From Gemmatimonas sp. (lineage in GTDB: Bacteria > Gemmatimonadota > Gemmatimonadetes > Gemmatimonadales > Gemmatimonadaceae): a stretch of 64,000 bases of DNA. Each line of letters starts with the position of its first letter. Position 1 is the stretch's first letter. The notes beneath the pieces were generated by a model, which did not search any database, was not told where the DNA came from, and was given only the letters and a program-made list of their open reading frames with translations. A program made the position numbers and the translations under genes. The stretch is from positions 17,389 through 81,388 of the forward strand of contig JAABRO010000033.1 in the NCBI GenBank assembly GCA_011390885.1, given 5' to 3'. Below, in pieces: positions 16,759 to 26,209 of the stretch.

Positions 16759-17093
16759 ATTGCGAACCACACACCGCAACCTCACGCTGGCGCATTGCGT
16801 CACGCGGTTCCATATTGGCGCCACTTCCGCGGCCTCCCGGAAGGACGTGCGATCGGCGCTTCGGCGCGCGCACCGTGACGAGAGTCGGTTCGCCGGCGGG
16901 GTGGTGTCCGTTCGAATGCGTCGATCCGGCGACGCATCCGAGGCTCGATCGGAACCGCCGGCCGAACCGTCTCGTCCGACCGGTGGCAGTCATGCACCGT
17001 GTGATCTGCGGCGTTGTCGCCGCCACGTCACGAGCGCGTGACGACGAGACGGCCATGGGGCAATGACGTGTGGGTGACCGCTAGATTTCACGC
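16759..17093. other. Intergenic region without a supported gene
   Basis: After the repeat pair, about 335 bases carry only short frames on both strands with no recognisable protein. At the downstream end TAGATT (17082-17087) lies 6 nt before the ATG at 17094, a probable -10 for a leaderless transcript. No good -35 is visible. Confidence 0.5.
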
Positions 17094-18800
17094 ATGCGAT
17101 CCGCTCCGTCATTCCGTCGCCATCCCGTGCGTGCCGCGGCCGCCGCGCTGGTCACCCTGTCGCTCGTGCCGGCGTTGCCCGCACCGCTGTCTGCGCAGCC
17201 GTCGCCCGCCGCCGACGCGCCGCCGCAGCTCGTGGTGCTGCTCACGGTGGACCAGCTCCGCCCCGACTACCTCGAGCGCTGGGGCGGCGAGTTCACCGGC
17301 GGTCTCGCCCGCCTGCTGCGCCAAGGCGCGGTGTTCACCAACGCCGTGCACGACCACGCCACCACCGAGACGGCGCCCGGTCATGCCACGCTCGGCTCGG
17401 GGCGTCACCCGCGTCACACCAACATCGTGCGCAACGAGGCCGGCGTGGGCGACCCGCAGGCGCCGCTCGTGAACGGGGCGCGCGGCGGCGGCGCGTCGCC
17501 GTGGCGATTCCGGGGCTCGGCGCTCATCGACTGGATGCGCTCGCGCGACCAGTGGGCGCGCGGCCTGTCGGTCTCCCGCAAGGACCGTGGCGCGATCCTG
17601 CCAATGGGACGCGCGCAGCAGTCGGCGTTCTGGTATTCCCTCGACGGCCGCTTCGTCACCAGCCAGTACTACGCCGACACGCTGCCGTCGTGGGTGACGG
17701 CCTTCAACGGCCGCGACTTCATCGGCGCGCTCGACGGCGCCACGTGGCCGCTGTTGCGCGAGGCGCGGCAGTACCCCGAGCGTGACGACGTCGCGCGCGA
17801 GAATGGCGGCCGCGACTTCGTGTTCCCGCACGCGCTGCCCGCCGAGCGCGCGCGCCGCGCGTCGCAGCTCACCGAGTACCCCGTCATGGACTCGCTCACG
17901 GTGCAACTCGCGCTCGCCGGTGTGCAGGCCATGGAGCTCGGCGCGCGCACGAGCACCGACTTTCTCGGCGTGTCACTGTCCACCACCGACGCGGTCGGCC
18001 ACCGCTACGGCCCCAACTCGCGCGAGCTGCACGACCAGGTGCTGCGCGTGGACCGCTACCTCGGCCAGCTCATCGACTCGCTGTATGCGCTGCGGGATTC
18101 GTCGCGCATCCTCTTCGCCCTGAGCGCCGACCATGGTGTGGCGCCCTATCCCGAGCTGTTCTTCGCCGGCGCGGACAGCGCGCGTGGGCGCGTGGACGTG
18201 CGGCCGGTGTTCGCGGAAGCGCGCAGCGCGCTCGCCGCGCGCGGGCTCGAAGGCGACGTGCTCGAGTTCGAGTCGGGGATCGTGGTGCTCGACACCATGC
18301 GCCTGCGGGCGAAGGGTGTGCCGAGCGATTCGGTGATCGACGCGCTGCGGCTCCGGTTCCGTGCGCTGCCCGGCGTGATGCGCGTGGACGCAGTCGCGGA
18401 GCTGGCCGACCTCGCCGCCCGCAACGACATGTACGCGCGTCGCTGGCGCAACGCGATTCCGGACGATTTCAACGCGGTGCTCACGATCACGCTCGAGCCG
18501 TACCACTACTGGTTCGCCACGACGTACGCCACGCACGGCATGCCGCACGACTACGACGCGCGCGTGCCGCTGATCTTCCTGGGGCCGGCGTTCACGGCGG
18601 GGCGGTACGGAACGCCGGCGCGCACGGTTGACCTCGCGCCCACGCTCGCCCACGTCCTCGGCGTCGTGCCCGGGGAGCCGGTGGATGGACGCGTGCTGCG
18701 CGAGGCGTTCGGTGGTGACATGCGCACCGGCACGCCCAGCGGGTCGAAGCCGGTGCCAGAGCCCGCTCCGTCCCGTGCGGCACCGGCGCGTCGGCGGTAG
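17094..18800 (+). CDS. Secreted PafA-like alkaline phosphatase superfamily enzyme
   Basis: 568 residues with a signal peptide ending PLSAQP (about residue 35). The fold is that of the type I phosphodiesterase/alkaline phosphatase superfamily: VVLLTVDQLRPDYL supplies the first metal aspartate, ATTETAPGHATLGSGRHP has the nucleophile threonine before APGHAT, STTDAVGHRYG gives Asp and His ligands, SADHGVAP gives Asp-His, and ATHGMPHDYD supplies the last histidine. This is the PafA arrangement of a periplasmic phosphatase active on phosphomonoesters. Substrate range is unknown. The C-terminal tail is Pro/Ala-rich. Confidence 0.88.
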   Translation: MRSAPSFRRHPVRAAAAALVTLSLVPALPAPLSAQPSPAADAPPQLVVLLTVDQLRPDYLERWGGEFTGGLARLLRQGAVFTNAVHDHATTETAPGHATLGSGRHPRHTNIVRNEAGVGDPQAPLVNGARGGGASPWRFRGSALIDWMRSRDQWARGLSVSRKDRGAILPMGRAQQSAFWYSLDGRFVTSQYYADTLPSWVTAFNGRDFIGALDGATWPLLREARQYPERDDVARENGGRDFVFPHALPAERARRASQLTEYPVMDSLTVQLALAGVQAMELGARTSTDFLGVSLSTTDAVGHRYGPNSRELHDQVLRVDRYLGQLIDSLYALRDSSRILFALSADHGVAPYPELFFAGADSARGRVDVRPVFAEARSALAARGLEGDVLEFESGIVVLDTMRLRAKGVPSDSVIDALRLRFRALPGVMRVDAVAELADLAARNDMYARRWRNAIPDDFNAVLTITLEPYHYWFATTYATHGMPHDYDARVPLIFLGPAFTAGRYGTPARTVDLAPTLAHVLGVVPGEPVDGRVLREAFGGDMRTGTPSGSKPVPEPAPSRAAPARRR

Positions 18801-18852
18801 CGTTCTATAGGGGGCGCACGTCCGCGCCCCACGGCACCTTTCGCTTCCCGTC

Positions 18853-19470
18853 ATGGCCGCTCCGCGTCGTCGATCCCCGGTTCCGCTGCAGCAGGCGTTC
18901 GACGAGGCGCGTTTCGGGATGCGCGGCACGCTCAACCTGCGGGCCGAGATGCCCACGGTCGAGCAGGCGAAGGACCGCTGTGAGCAGTGGCTGCGCCTGC
19001 GCCAGATCGAGGGGGTGACGGATGTGCTCGTCATCACCGGACGCGGCGTCGGCAGCGTGGGCGGCGTGAGTCCCGTGCGCGAGGCGATCGCCGCGCTGCT
19101 GCCATCGCTCCGCCGTCGCAACGTGGTGCGCGGCTTCCAGGAGCACACGGCCGGCTCGTTCGTGGTGCAGCTCGCGCCGGTGCGCGCGCTCTTCGAGACA
19201 CCACGCCGGCGCCGCGAGAAGCCCCGCGTGGCGCCACCTGTGAGTCCCCAGCTGGCCGCGCTCGAGCCCGACACGCTGGCGCTGCTCGCCGAACTGGCCA
19301 TGCTGCAGCTGGCGACACTCGGCGTGCGCGCTCCGACGGACGTGATCGTGGAGGACGAGATGCTGCGGCAGTTCGTGGCGCTCTCGCCTGCCGTCGGAGG
19401 GGGCGACGACGCGGAGGCGCGGTTGCAGCAGGCGCTGCTGCGCGCGATCGAGGAGGCGGAGACGGCGTAG
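18853..19470 (+). CDS. Smr-domain protein
   Basis: 205 residues. Residues about 24-110 fit the Smr domain found at the C-terminus of MutS2: TLNLRAEMPTVEQAKDRC, VLVITGRGVGS, SPVREAIAALLPS and GSFVVQL. The usual DLHG and HGxG motifs read NLRA and TGRG here, so the nuclease histidines proposed for other Smr proteins are missing. The C-terminal 90 residues are helical and unassigned. It may bind nucleic acid without cutting it. Confidence 0.7.
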   Translation: MAAPRRRSPVPLQQAFDEARFGMRGTLNLRAEMPTVEQAKDRCEQWLRLRQIEGVTDVLVITGRGVGSVGGVSPVREAIAALLPSLRRRNVVRGFQEHTAGSFVVQLAPVRALFETPRRRREKPRVAPPVSPQLAALEPDTLALLAELAMLQLATLGVRAPTDVIVEDEMLRQFVALSPAVGGGDDAEARLQQALLRAIEEAETA

Positions 19471-19522
19471 GGGGTTCGGCGGTGCCCCTTGCTCCGTCTC
19501 GCCACGGGCGCGAAGCTGAGGC

Positions 19523-21697
19523 ATGACCCTCCCTCGCCGCCTTCCCGTTGCTCCCGCGCGTGTGGCCGCCGCGCTTCTCGTGTCTGCCACCGTCTCTGTC
19601 GCACTGCACGCGCAGGGCGGGGCGCCCCCCGACCGCCTGCCCGGCTTCTCACCTGCCACCAGTCGCGCGCAGGCCCAGCTCGAGCGGGAGGCGATCGGGG
19701 TGCCCACCCCGACGCGCGCGCAGGCGCACGCGAAGGTCCTGTCGAGCATGCCGCACGTGGCGGGCACCGACGGCCAGGCGCGTACCCGCGACTACGTGAT
19801 CGACGCGATGAAGCGCATGGGGCTCGAGACCGAGGTGCGGGCCTACGACGTGTTCCTGCCGCACGCGACCACGGCGCGTGCGTGGCGATTCGGCCGCGAC
19901 ACGGTGGAGCTGTCGCTGCCGGAGCCGCCGGTGCCGGGCGACTCGGCCACGGCCATGGCGCAGTACCTCACCGTGAACGGCTTCAGTGCCGCCGGCACGG
20001 CGGAGGGCGAACTGGTGTTCGTGAACTTCGGCCTCATCGAGGACTACGCGGTGCTCGACTCGCTCGGCGTGTCGGTGCGCGGCAAGGTGGTGCTGGCGCG
20101 CTACGGGCGCAGCTTCCGCGGCATCAAGGCGCGCGAGGCGGAGAAGCGTGGCGCCGTGGGGCTGTTCATCTACACCGATCCGCTCGACGACGGCTTCGTG
20201 CGTGGCGATGTGTATCCCGAGGGGCCGATGCGCCCGACCACCGGCGTGCAGCGCGGCAGCGTGTTCAACGGGCAGGGTGATCCGCTCACGCCGGGCTACG
20301 CGAGCGTGCCGGGCGCGCCGCGGGTACCGCTCGAGCAGACGGCCGTGCCGCGCATTCCCGTCATGCCGATCAGTGCGAAGAACGCCGAGATCCTGCTGCG
20401 CGACCTGCGAGGCACCGACATTCCCGCCGGCTGGCAGGGCGGCCTGCCGCTGCGCTACCACGTGGGGCCCGGTCCGGTGCGCGTGAAGCTCACGGTCGAA
20501 GACGATCGCGCCACCACGGGCACCAAGACGATCTGGAACACGCTCGGCACGCTGCGCGGCAGCGAGTTCCCCGACGAGTACGTGTACATCGGCGCGCATC
20601 GCGACGGCTGGGGCGCGGGCGCGGCCGACAACGTGAGCGGTACGGTGACCGTGCTCGAGGCGGCCGAAGCGCTCAGCGCGCTCGCGCGCCGTGGCGAGCG
20701 GCCGCGCCGGTCGATCGTGTTCGCCACGTGGGACGCCGAGGAGTGGGGGCTGATCGGCTCCACGGAATACGTGGAGGATGACTCGCTCAAGCTGCTGAAG
20801 GGTGGTGTGGCGTACCTCAACCAGGACGTGAGCGCGCAGGGGCCGTCGTTCGGGGCCGGTGGCAGTCCGTCGCTGCGTTCCACGCTGCGCTCCGTCGTGC
20901 GACAGGTGCCTGACCCGCAGGGGCGCGGCATGGTGTACGACGTGTGGCGCCGCAACACGGGCACCACGAATCCCGACGCCGAGCCGGCCATGGGTGATCC
21001 GGGGGGCGGCTCCGACTTCGCGGGCTTCTACAACCACCTCGGCATTCCGCACGCGGACTGGGGCTTCGGCGGGCCGTCGGGCACGTACCACTCCGCCTAC
21101 GACACGTTCGAGTGGATGAACACCTGGGGGGACCCGGGCTTCCTCTTCCACGCGACGGCCGCGCGCATCGGCGCCGCCATGGCCCTGCGCCTCGCGAACG
21201 CCGACCTGCATCCGTACGACTACGTGGAGTACGCGCGCACCATGCAGCGCTACGTGCCGCTCGTGACGCGCGGGCTCGCGCGGCAGGGGTGGGACTCCAC
21301 ACTCGCGCAGCCGCTCGCCGAGGCGATCGATGGCATGGCAGACGCCGCCACGCGCTTCACCGCCGCGCGTGATGCGCGGCTCGCAACGCCGCTCCCCAAG
21401 ACGGTGCGTGAGCGCACGAACGCATCGTTGCGGCGTGTCGAGCGCGACCTCACGCGACCGAGCGGGCTGCTGGGGCGTCCGTGGTGGCGCTCGCTCATCT
21501 ATGCGGCCGACGTGGACAACGGCTATGCGACCATGAGCTTTCCCGGCGTGAACGAGGCGGTGCGCAGCGGCGACGCCGCGCGCGCGCGCACGGAGCTCGC
21601 GGATCTCGTGGCCGCCTTCACGCGTGCGACCGCGTCGCTCGAGGCGGCGCGCGAGGCGCTTGGCGCGCCGACCGGCACACCCTCCGGCACACCGTGA
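19523..21697 (+). CDS. Secreted M28 zinc peptidase, glutamate carboxypeptidase II type
   Basis: 724 residues with a signal ending ALHAQG (about residue 32). A PA domain (about 150-290, with GKVVLARYGRSFRGIKAREA) is inserted before the M28 catalytic core. The core holds IGAHRDGWGAGAADNVSG (His and Asp zinc ligands), TWDAEEWGLIGSTEYVE (catalytic Glu and ligand) and TYHSAYDTFEWM (last His). A transferrin-receptor-like dimerisation domain forms the C-terminal 150 residues. It probably removes acidic or dipeptide C-termini outside the cytoplasm. Its TGA overlaps the next GTG. Confidence 0.92.
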   Translation: MTLPRRLPVAPARVAAALLVSATVSVALHAQGGAPPDRLPGFSPATSRAQAQLEREAIGVPTPTRAQAHAKVLSSMPHVAGTDGQARTRDYVIDAMKRMGLETEVRAYDVFLPHATTARAWRFGRDTVELSLPEPPVPGDSATAMAQYLTVNGFSAAGTAEGELVFVNFGLIEDYAVLDSLGVSVRGKVVLARYGRSFRGIKAREAEKRGAVGLFIYTDPLDDGFVRGDVYPEGPMRPTTGVQRGSVFNGQGDPLTPGYASVPGAPRVPLEQTAVPRIPVMPISAKNAEILLRDLRGTDIPAGWQGGLPLRYHVGPGPVRVKLTVEDDRATTGTKTIWNTLGTLRGSEFPDEYVYIGAHRDGWGAGAADNVSGTVTVLEAAEALSALARRGERPRRSIVFATWDAEEWGLIGSTEYVEDDSLKLLKGGVAYLNQDVSAQGPSFGAGGSPSLRSTLRSVVRQVPDPQGRGMVYDVWRRNTGTTNPDAEPAMGDPGGGSDFAGFYNHLGIPHADWGFGGPSGTYHSAYDTFEWMNTWGDPGFLFHATAARIGAAMALRLANADLHPYDYVEYARTMQRYVPLVTRGLARQGWDSTLAQPLAEAIDGMADAATRFTAARDARLATPLPKTVRERTNASLRRVERDLTRPSGLLGRPWWRSLIYAADVDNGYATMSFPGVNEAVRSGDAARARTELADLVAAFTRATASLEAAREALGAPTGTPSGTP

Positions 21698-22851
21698 GTC
21701 GCGTTCCGCCGGCGGTGGAGGCGGCCGCGGCGTCGCGCGCGGCGCAGCTGCACGCGAGCGACGCCCGCTACGCGCGGCAGCGCACCCTGCGCGAGTTCGG
21801 CCCCGCCTCGCAGGCCTCGCTCGCGGCGGCGCGTGTGCTGATCGTGGGCACGGGAGGGCTTGGCTCGCCGTCGGCGCTGTACCTGACGGCGGCGGGCGTG
21901 GGCACGATCGGGCTCGTGGACGAGGATGTGGTGGACGCGAGCAACCTGCACCGGCAGCTGCTGTACGGCACCTCCGACGTGGGGCGCCCCAAGCTCGAGG
22001 CGGCGGCGGCGCGGCTGCGCGACGTGAACCCGCTCGTGCAGGTGATCACGCACGAGACGCGCTTCCGCGCCGTGAATGCGCACGCGCTCGTGGCCGACTA
22101 CGATCTCGTGATCGACGGCACCGACAATTTTCCGGCGCGCTACGCGATCAACGATGCGTGCGTGGCGCGCGGTATTCCGTTCGTGTACGGCAGCGTGTCG
22201 CGCTTCGAAGGGCAGGTGAGCGTGTTCGGCGTGAAGGACAAGCCCTGCTATCGCTGCCTCTTCCCCGACGCGCCGCCGCCGGGCACGGTGCCCACGTGCG
22301 CTGAGGAAGGGGTGCTGGGTGTGCTGCCGGGACTCATCGGGCTCATGCAGGCCACGGAGGCGATCAAGTGGTGCACCGGCATCGGTGAACTGCTCGCGGG
22401 CCGGCTGCTGCTGTACGACGCGCTCGTGCAGCGCACACGGGAGGTGGCGTTGCCGCGGAACGCGGCGTGCCGCAGCTGCGGCGACGCGGCGCAGGCCGCG
22501 CGCGCGGCGGGGCAGGTGGAGGAGCCGGTGCTGTCGCAGGACACCACGCCCACCGCGCTCGCGGCGCGCCTCGCCGCCGGCGATGCGCCGGTGCTGCTCG
22601 ACGTGCGCGAGCCATGGGAGCACGCGCTCGCCGCGCTGCCGGCGTCGGTGCTCGTGCCGCTGGGTACGCTGCAGCAGCGCACGCCATCGCTCGATCCGCA
22701 CGCCGAGTACGTGGTGTACTGCCATCACGGCGGCCGCAGCGCGATGGCGGCCGAATGGTTGCGTCGGCAGGGATTCGCGCGCGTCGCCAATCTCGAGGGC
22801 GGCATCGATGCGTGGAGCCGCGAGGTCGATGCCTCCATCGCACGGTACTGA
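21694..22851 (+). CDS. ThiF/MoeB-type adenylyltransferase with rhodanese domain
   Basis: 385 residues. Residues about 30-270 are the E1-like activating domain: VLIVGTGGLGSPSALYLTAA (ATP site), SNLHRQLLYG, DGTDNFPARY and a catalytic region ending CAEEGVLGVLPG. Zinc pairs are PCYRC and ACRSC. Residues about 290-380 form a rhodanese domain with active-site Cys in YCHHGGRS. This MoeZ-like layout activates a small sulfur-carrier protein (MoaD, ThiS or CysO type) and adds sulfur. GTG at 21694 is coupled to the upstream stop. No carrier gene is in the window, but mog lies at 62.8 kb. Confidence 0.9.
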   Translation: MSRVPPAVEAAAASRAAQLHASDARYARQRTLREFGPASQASLAAARVLIVGTGGLGSPSALYLTAAGVGTIGLVDEDVVDASNLHRQLLYGTSDVGRPKLEAAAARLRDVNPLVQVITHETRFRAVNAHALVADYDLVIDGTDNFPARYAINDACVARGIPFVYGSVSRFEGQVSVFGVKDKPCYRCLFPDAPPPGTVPTCAEEGVLGVLPGLIGLMQATEAIKWCTGIGELLAGRLLLYDALVQRTREVALPRNAACRSCGDAAQAARAAGQVEEPVLSQDTTPTALAARLAAGDAPVLLDVREPWEHALAALPASVLVPLGTLQQRTPSLDPHAEYVVYCHHGGRSAMAAEWLRRQGFARVANLEGGIDAWSREVDASIARY

Positions 22852-22855
22852 TCGA

Positions 22856-23794
22856 ATGCCTCGCATCCTTCGCCCTCGTGGTGCGCGCGAACTCGGCACA
22901 CGCGATCGCGGTTTGCTGCTGGCCGCGGCGGCAGGCCTCGGCACGCTCGCGCTGCTCGCGCGGGAGCGCCTGATCGCGCGCCGGCTCCAGCGCGCCGTGG
23001 GCGAGCGGTTGCGGCTCGGTCGCAACGGCATCGTGGTGGGCGCCGAGCCGGAGACGCTTCTCGCGAGCGAGACGCATGCGGTGCTCGTGCTGCACGGCTT
23101 CGGCGACACGCCGCAGTCGGTGCGCGAGCTCGCGCACCGCATTCACGCGGCGGGCTACACGGTGGAGCTGCCGCTGCTGCCCGCGCACGGGCGCACGCTC
23201 AGCGAGTTCGGACTGGGGCGCGCACACGACTGGATCGAGTTCGTGCGCGACCAGGTGGCGCACCTGCGGCGACAGTATGCGCACGTGTCGATCGTGGGAT
23301 TGTCCATGGGCGCGGCGCTGGCTTCGATCGTGGCCGCCGAGCATGACGACCTCGACGCGCTGGTGCTGCTCTCGCCGTACCTGTGCATGCCCGAGCGCAT
23401 CCGACGTCTGGCGCCGCTGCTGCGCGTGTCCGGCCCGCTCGCGCCGTTCCGGCGCAGCACGGTGCGCGTGCCGTCGATCATGGACCCGGTGGCACGCGCG
23501 GCGGGGCTGGGCTTCGGTGTGGTGTCCGGGCACCTGCTGGCCGAGCTCAACGAGGTGACGGAGGTGGCGCAGGAGGCGATCCCGGAGCTCACGGTGCCCA
23601 CGCTGTACATCGCGGCGCGGAACGACAGCCGGGTGCCGGTGGAGGCGGCGGTGCGCAACTGGCACCGGGTGGGCGCCCCCGTGCGCGCGTTCCGCTGGCT
23701 GGAACGGAGCGGGCACATCTCCACGGTGGACGTGGAGAAGGAGACGGTGTTCCGCGAGGTGCTCGACTGGCTGGCGCGCTGCCGCGGCGCATGA
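22856..23794 (+). CDS. Alpha/beta hydrolase, monoacylglycerol lipase/esterase-like
   Basis: 312 residues. A hydrophobic segment at about residues 18-36 may anchor the N-terminus. The hydrolase core has VLVLHGFGDTP (oxyanion loop), GLSMGAALA (nucleophile Ser), AARNDSRVP (Asp) and RSGHISTVD (His), so the triad is complete. The size and GLSMG motif fit the carboxylesterase/monoacylglycerol lipase group. ATG at 22856 lies just past the ThiF-rhodanese stop. The next gene overlaps by ATGA. Confidence 0.85.
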   Translation: MPRILRPRGARELGTRDRGLLLAAAAGLGTLALLARERLIARRLQRAVGERLRLGRNGIVVGAEPETLLASETHAVLVLHGFGDTPQSVRELAHRIHAAGYTVELPLLPAHGRTLSEFGLGRAHDWIEFVRDQVAHLRRQYAHVSIVGLSMGAALASIVAAEHDDLDALVLLSPYLCMPERIRRLAPLLRVSGPLAPFRRSTVRVPSIMDPVARAAGLGFGVVSGHLLAELNEVTEVAQEAIPELTVPTLYIAARNDSRVPVEAAVRNWHRVGAPVRAFRWLERSGHISTVDVEKETVFREVLDWLARCRGA

Positions 23795-24510
23795 GCGCCT
23801 CCGGCCGGGCCTTCGTGGCGGGTGCGACCGGCTACGTCGGGCGCGAGGTGGTGGCCGCGCTCCGGGCGGCCGGCGTGGAGACGGTCGCCCACGTACGCCC
23901 GGACTCGCCGCGGCTGGCCGAGTGGACGCGGCGGTTCGCGGCGCTGGGCGCCACGGTGGACAGCACGCCGTGGGAGGAGGCGCCGCTGCGTGATCGTCTG
24001 GTCGCCCTCACGCCCACGCACGTGTTCGCGCTGCTCGGCACGACCCGGGCCCGGGCTCGGGCGGCGGATCAGGCGGGAGCCCCGGCGGCCGACTACGAAG
24101 CCGTGGACTACGGGCTCACCGCGATGCTGCTCCGGGCCGCGCAGGCGGTCGGGCCGAGGCCGCGCTTCGTCTACCTGTCCGCCGCGGGGGTGCGCGAGGG
24201 CACGGGCAACGCGTACCTCGCGGCACGGGTTCGCGTGGAGCGTGAACTTCGCGGGGCCGGCGTGCATTACGTCATCGCGCGGCCGGCGTTCGTCACCGGT
24301 GACGACCGGGAAGAATCGCGCCCGGCGGAGCGGTGGGGGGCGATGGTGGGTGACGCGGCGCTGGCCGTGGTGGGACGGCTCGGCGGTCGCGCCCTCGAGG
24401 CGCGCTGGTCTTCCATCACGGGCGCGTCGCTGGCCCGCGGGCTGGTACGGGTTGCCTTCGATCCGACGCTGGTCGACGTGGAGCTGTTCGCCGACCAGTT
24501 GCGGGGCTGA
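23791..24510 (+). CDS. NAD(P)-binding epimerase/NmrA-like protein
   Basis: 239 residues with the extended-SDR fold: FVAGATGYVGREVVAALRAAG near the start (GxTGxxG), FVYLSAAGVREGTGNAYLAA in the active-site region and IARPAFVTGDDREESRPAE later. The YxxxK pair is not obvious, so it may be a regulator or a redox protein of the NmrA/ycfJ-like group rather than a sugar epimerase. It is translationally coupled to the hydrolase (ATGA at 23791). Confidence 0.72.
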   Translation: MSASGRAFVAGATGYVGREVVAALRAAGVETVAHVRPDSPRLAEWTRRFAALGATVDSTPWEEAPLRDRLVALTPTHVFALLGTTRARARAADQAGAPAADYEAVDYGLTAMLLRAAQAVGPRPRFVYLSAAGVREGTGNAYLAARVRVERELRGAGVHYVIARPAFVTGDDREESRPAERWGAMVGDAALAVVGRLGGRALEARWSSITGASLARGLVRVAFDPTLVDVELFADQLRG

Positions 24511-24609
24511 GCGGCGGGGCTGACCCGCCACCCGGTTCGGCGACGGTCTGCCGGGTGCCCGTGCGCCACCGCCCGGACGCGCCGAGCCGGTCGTTCGGCG
24601 TCTGATGGG

Positions 24610-24638
24610 TTGGCGACGGCTCCCGGGTTCTATAGCTT
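24610..24638 (+). promoter_or_regulatory. Probable pnt operon promoter
   Basis: TTGGCG (24610-24615), 17-bp spacer, TAGCTT (24633-24638). This leaves a leader of about 100 nt before pntAA. The same -10 hexamer occurs upstream of several other genes in the window. The rest of 24511-24744 holds no supported gene. Confidence 0.6.
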
Positions 24639-24744
24639 CGCACCGCGCCCCGAATGGTCGCTGCCGACCGTCGCTGCGGTGCTGTCCGATTGTGCGCGCC
24701 CCGCGTCCTCAGGCGCCGCGCGCTTCCTCCTTGCTCACGACGTC

Positions 24745-25851
24745 ATGCGTATCGGTGTCCCCAGGGAAACCGCCGACCACGAACGCCGGGTCGCGCTGGT
24801 CCCCGACAGCATTGCCAAGCTGGTGAAGGCCGGCCACGAGGTGCTGGTCGAGCGCGGGGCCGGCACGGAAGCCGGCTTCCCCGACGACCAGTATGAAAAG
24901 GCCGGGGCCACGCTCGTGGCCGACTTCACCGCGGCGGTTCAGGGCGCGCACGTGGTCGCCAAGGTCCAGCGGCCGTCGGCCGACGAGATCGCGCAGCTCC
25001 CGACCGGGACCGCGCTCGTCTGCCAGCTGGCGATGGCCACGGCCCAGCCTACCATCGAGGCGCTGAACGCGCGCCAGGTGAGCGTGCTCGCGCTCGAGCT
25101 CGTGCCCCGCATCACCCGCGCGCAGAGCATGGACGTGCTCTCGTCGCAGGCCACGGTGGCGGGCTACAAGGCCGTGCTCATGGCCGCCAATGCGCTCCCC
25201 AAGTTCCTTCCGTCGCTCACCACCGCCGCCGGTTCCATCCAGCCGGCGAAAGCGTTCATCATTGGCGCGGGTGTGGCCGGCCTGCAGGCCATTGCCACGG
25301 CACGACGCCTCGGCGCCATCGTGAGCGCCTTCGACGTGCGCGCCGCCGCGCGCGAGCAGGTGCAGTCGCTCGGCGCCAAGTTCGTGGCCACCGACCTCGT
25401 GAGCGCGGGTGCCGAGGACAAGGGCGGCTACGCCAAGGCGCAGAGCGAGGACGAGCAGGCGCGCACGCTGGCCGCCATCGGCCGCCACATCGTGGACCAG
25501 GATCTCGTCGTGACCACGGCGCAGATCCCCGGCCGCGCCGCGCCGCGGCTGATCACGGCCGAGATGGTGCGCGGCATGCGCCCCGGCTCCGTGATCGTGG
25601 ACGTGGCCGCCGAGACGGGCGGCAACTGCGAGCTCACCGTGTACGGCGAGACCGTGGTGGAGGGCGGCGTGTCGATCATCGGCGCGCGCAACCTGCCGGC
25701 CACGCTGCCGCTGCACGCCAGCCAGATGTTCAGCCGCAACGTGCTCACGCTGCTGCAGCATCTCGACAAGGAGGGTGCGCTCACCCTCGACCTCGCGGAC
25801 GAGATCACCGGCGCGATGACCGTCGCCCACGCCGGCACCGTGCGTCGCTGA
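24745..25851 (+). CDS. pntAA: NAD(P) transhydrogenase alpha subunit, part 1
   Basis: 368 residues forming the cytoplasmic NAD(H)-binding domain I. It starts MRIGVPRETADHERRVAL, the alanine-dehydrogenase/PntA signature. FIIGAGVAGLQAIATARRLGA is the Rossmann nucleotide site, and AQIPGRAAPRLIT fits the mobile-loop region. The proton-pumping enzyme moves hydride between NADH and NADP+. The alpha subunit is split, as in Rhodospirillum-type enzymes, with the membrane part in pntAB. Confidence 0.95.
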   Translation: MRIGVPRETADHERRVALVPDSIAKLVKAGHEVLVERGAGTEAGFPDDQYEKAGATLVADFTAAVQGAHVVAKVQRPSADEIAQLPTGTALVCQLAMATAQPTIEALNARQVSVLALELVPRITRAQSMDVLSSQATVAGYKAVLMAANALPKFLPSLTTAAGSIQPAKAFIIGAGVAGLQAIATARRLGAIVSAFDVRAAAREQVQSLGAKFVATDLVSAGAEDKGGYAKAQSEDEQARTLAAIGRHIVDQDLVVTTAQIPGRAAPRLITAEMVRGMRPGSVIVDVAAETGGNCELTVYGETVVEGGVSIIGARNLPATLPLHASQMFSRNVLTLLQHLDKEGALTLDLADEITGAMTVAHAGTVRR

Positions 25852-25879
25852 GGCGACGCACTTCCATCGGACTGCTGCC

Positions 25880-26209
25880 ATGACCGCCACGCAGATCATC
25901 CAGCTCTACGTCTTCATCCTCGCCGGCTTCGTCGGCTTTCTCGTGATCACCAAGGTGCCGCCGCTGCTGCACACGCCGCTCATGGCGGCGACCAACGCGA
26001 TCAGCGGCATCTCGCTCGTGGGCAGCATCGTGCTCGCCGGCGGCCAGTACGGGCAGGTGGCCACCATCCTCGGCTTCATCGCCGTGGTGTGCGCCATGAC
26101 GAACGTCGTGGGTGGCTTCATCATCACCGACCGCATGCTCGGCATGTTCAAGCGCGCCGAGACGAAGAGCGGTCCCACCGACACCACCGGCGCGGGCGGG
26201 GCGAAGTGA
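25880..26209 (+). CDS. pntAB: NAD(P) transhydrogenase alpha subunit, part 2
   Basis: 109 residues with about three transmembrane helices. IQLYVFILAGFVGFLVITKVPPLLHTPLM then ATNAISGI is typical of the short membrane subunit (dII N-terminal part). It lies 28 bp after pntAA, and its stop overlaps the pntB GTG start. The charged C-terminal tail is short. Confidence 0.95.
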   Translation: MTATQIIQLYVFILAGFVGFLVITKVPPLLHTPLMAATNAISGISLVGSIVLAGGQYGQVATILGFIAVVCAMTNVVGGFIITDRMLGMFKRAETKSGPTDTTGAGGAK

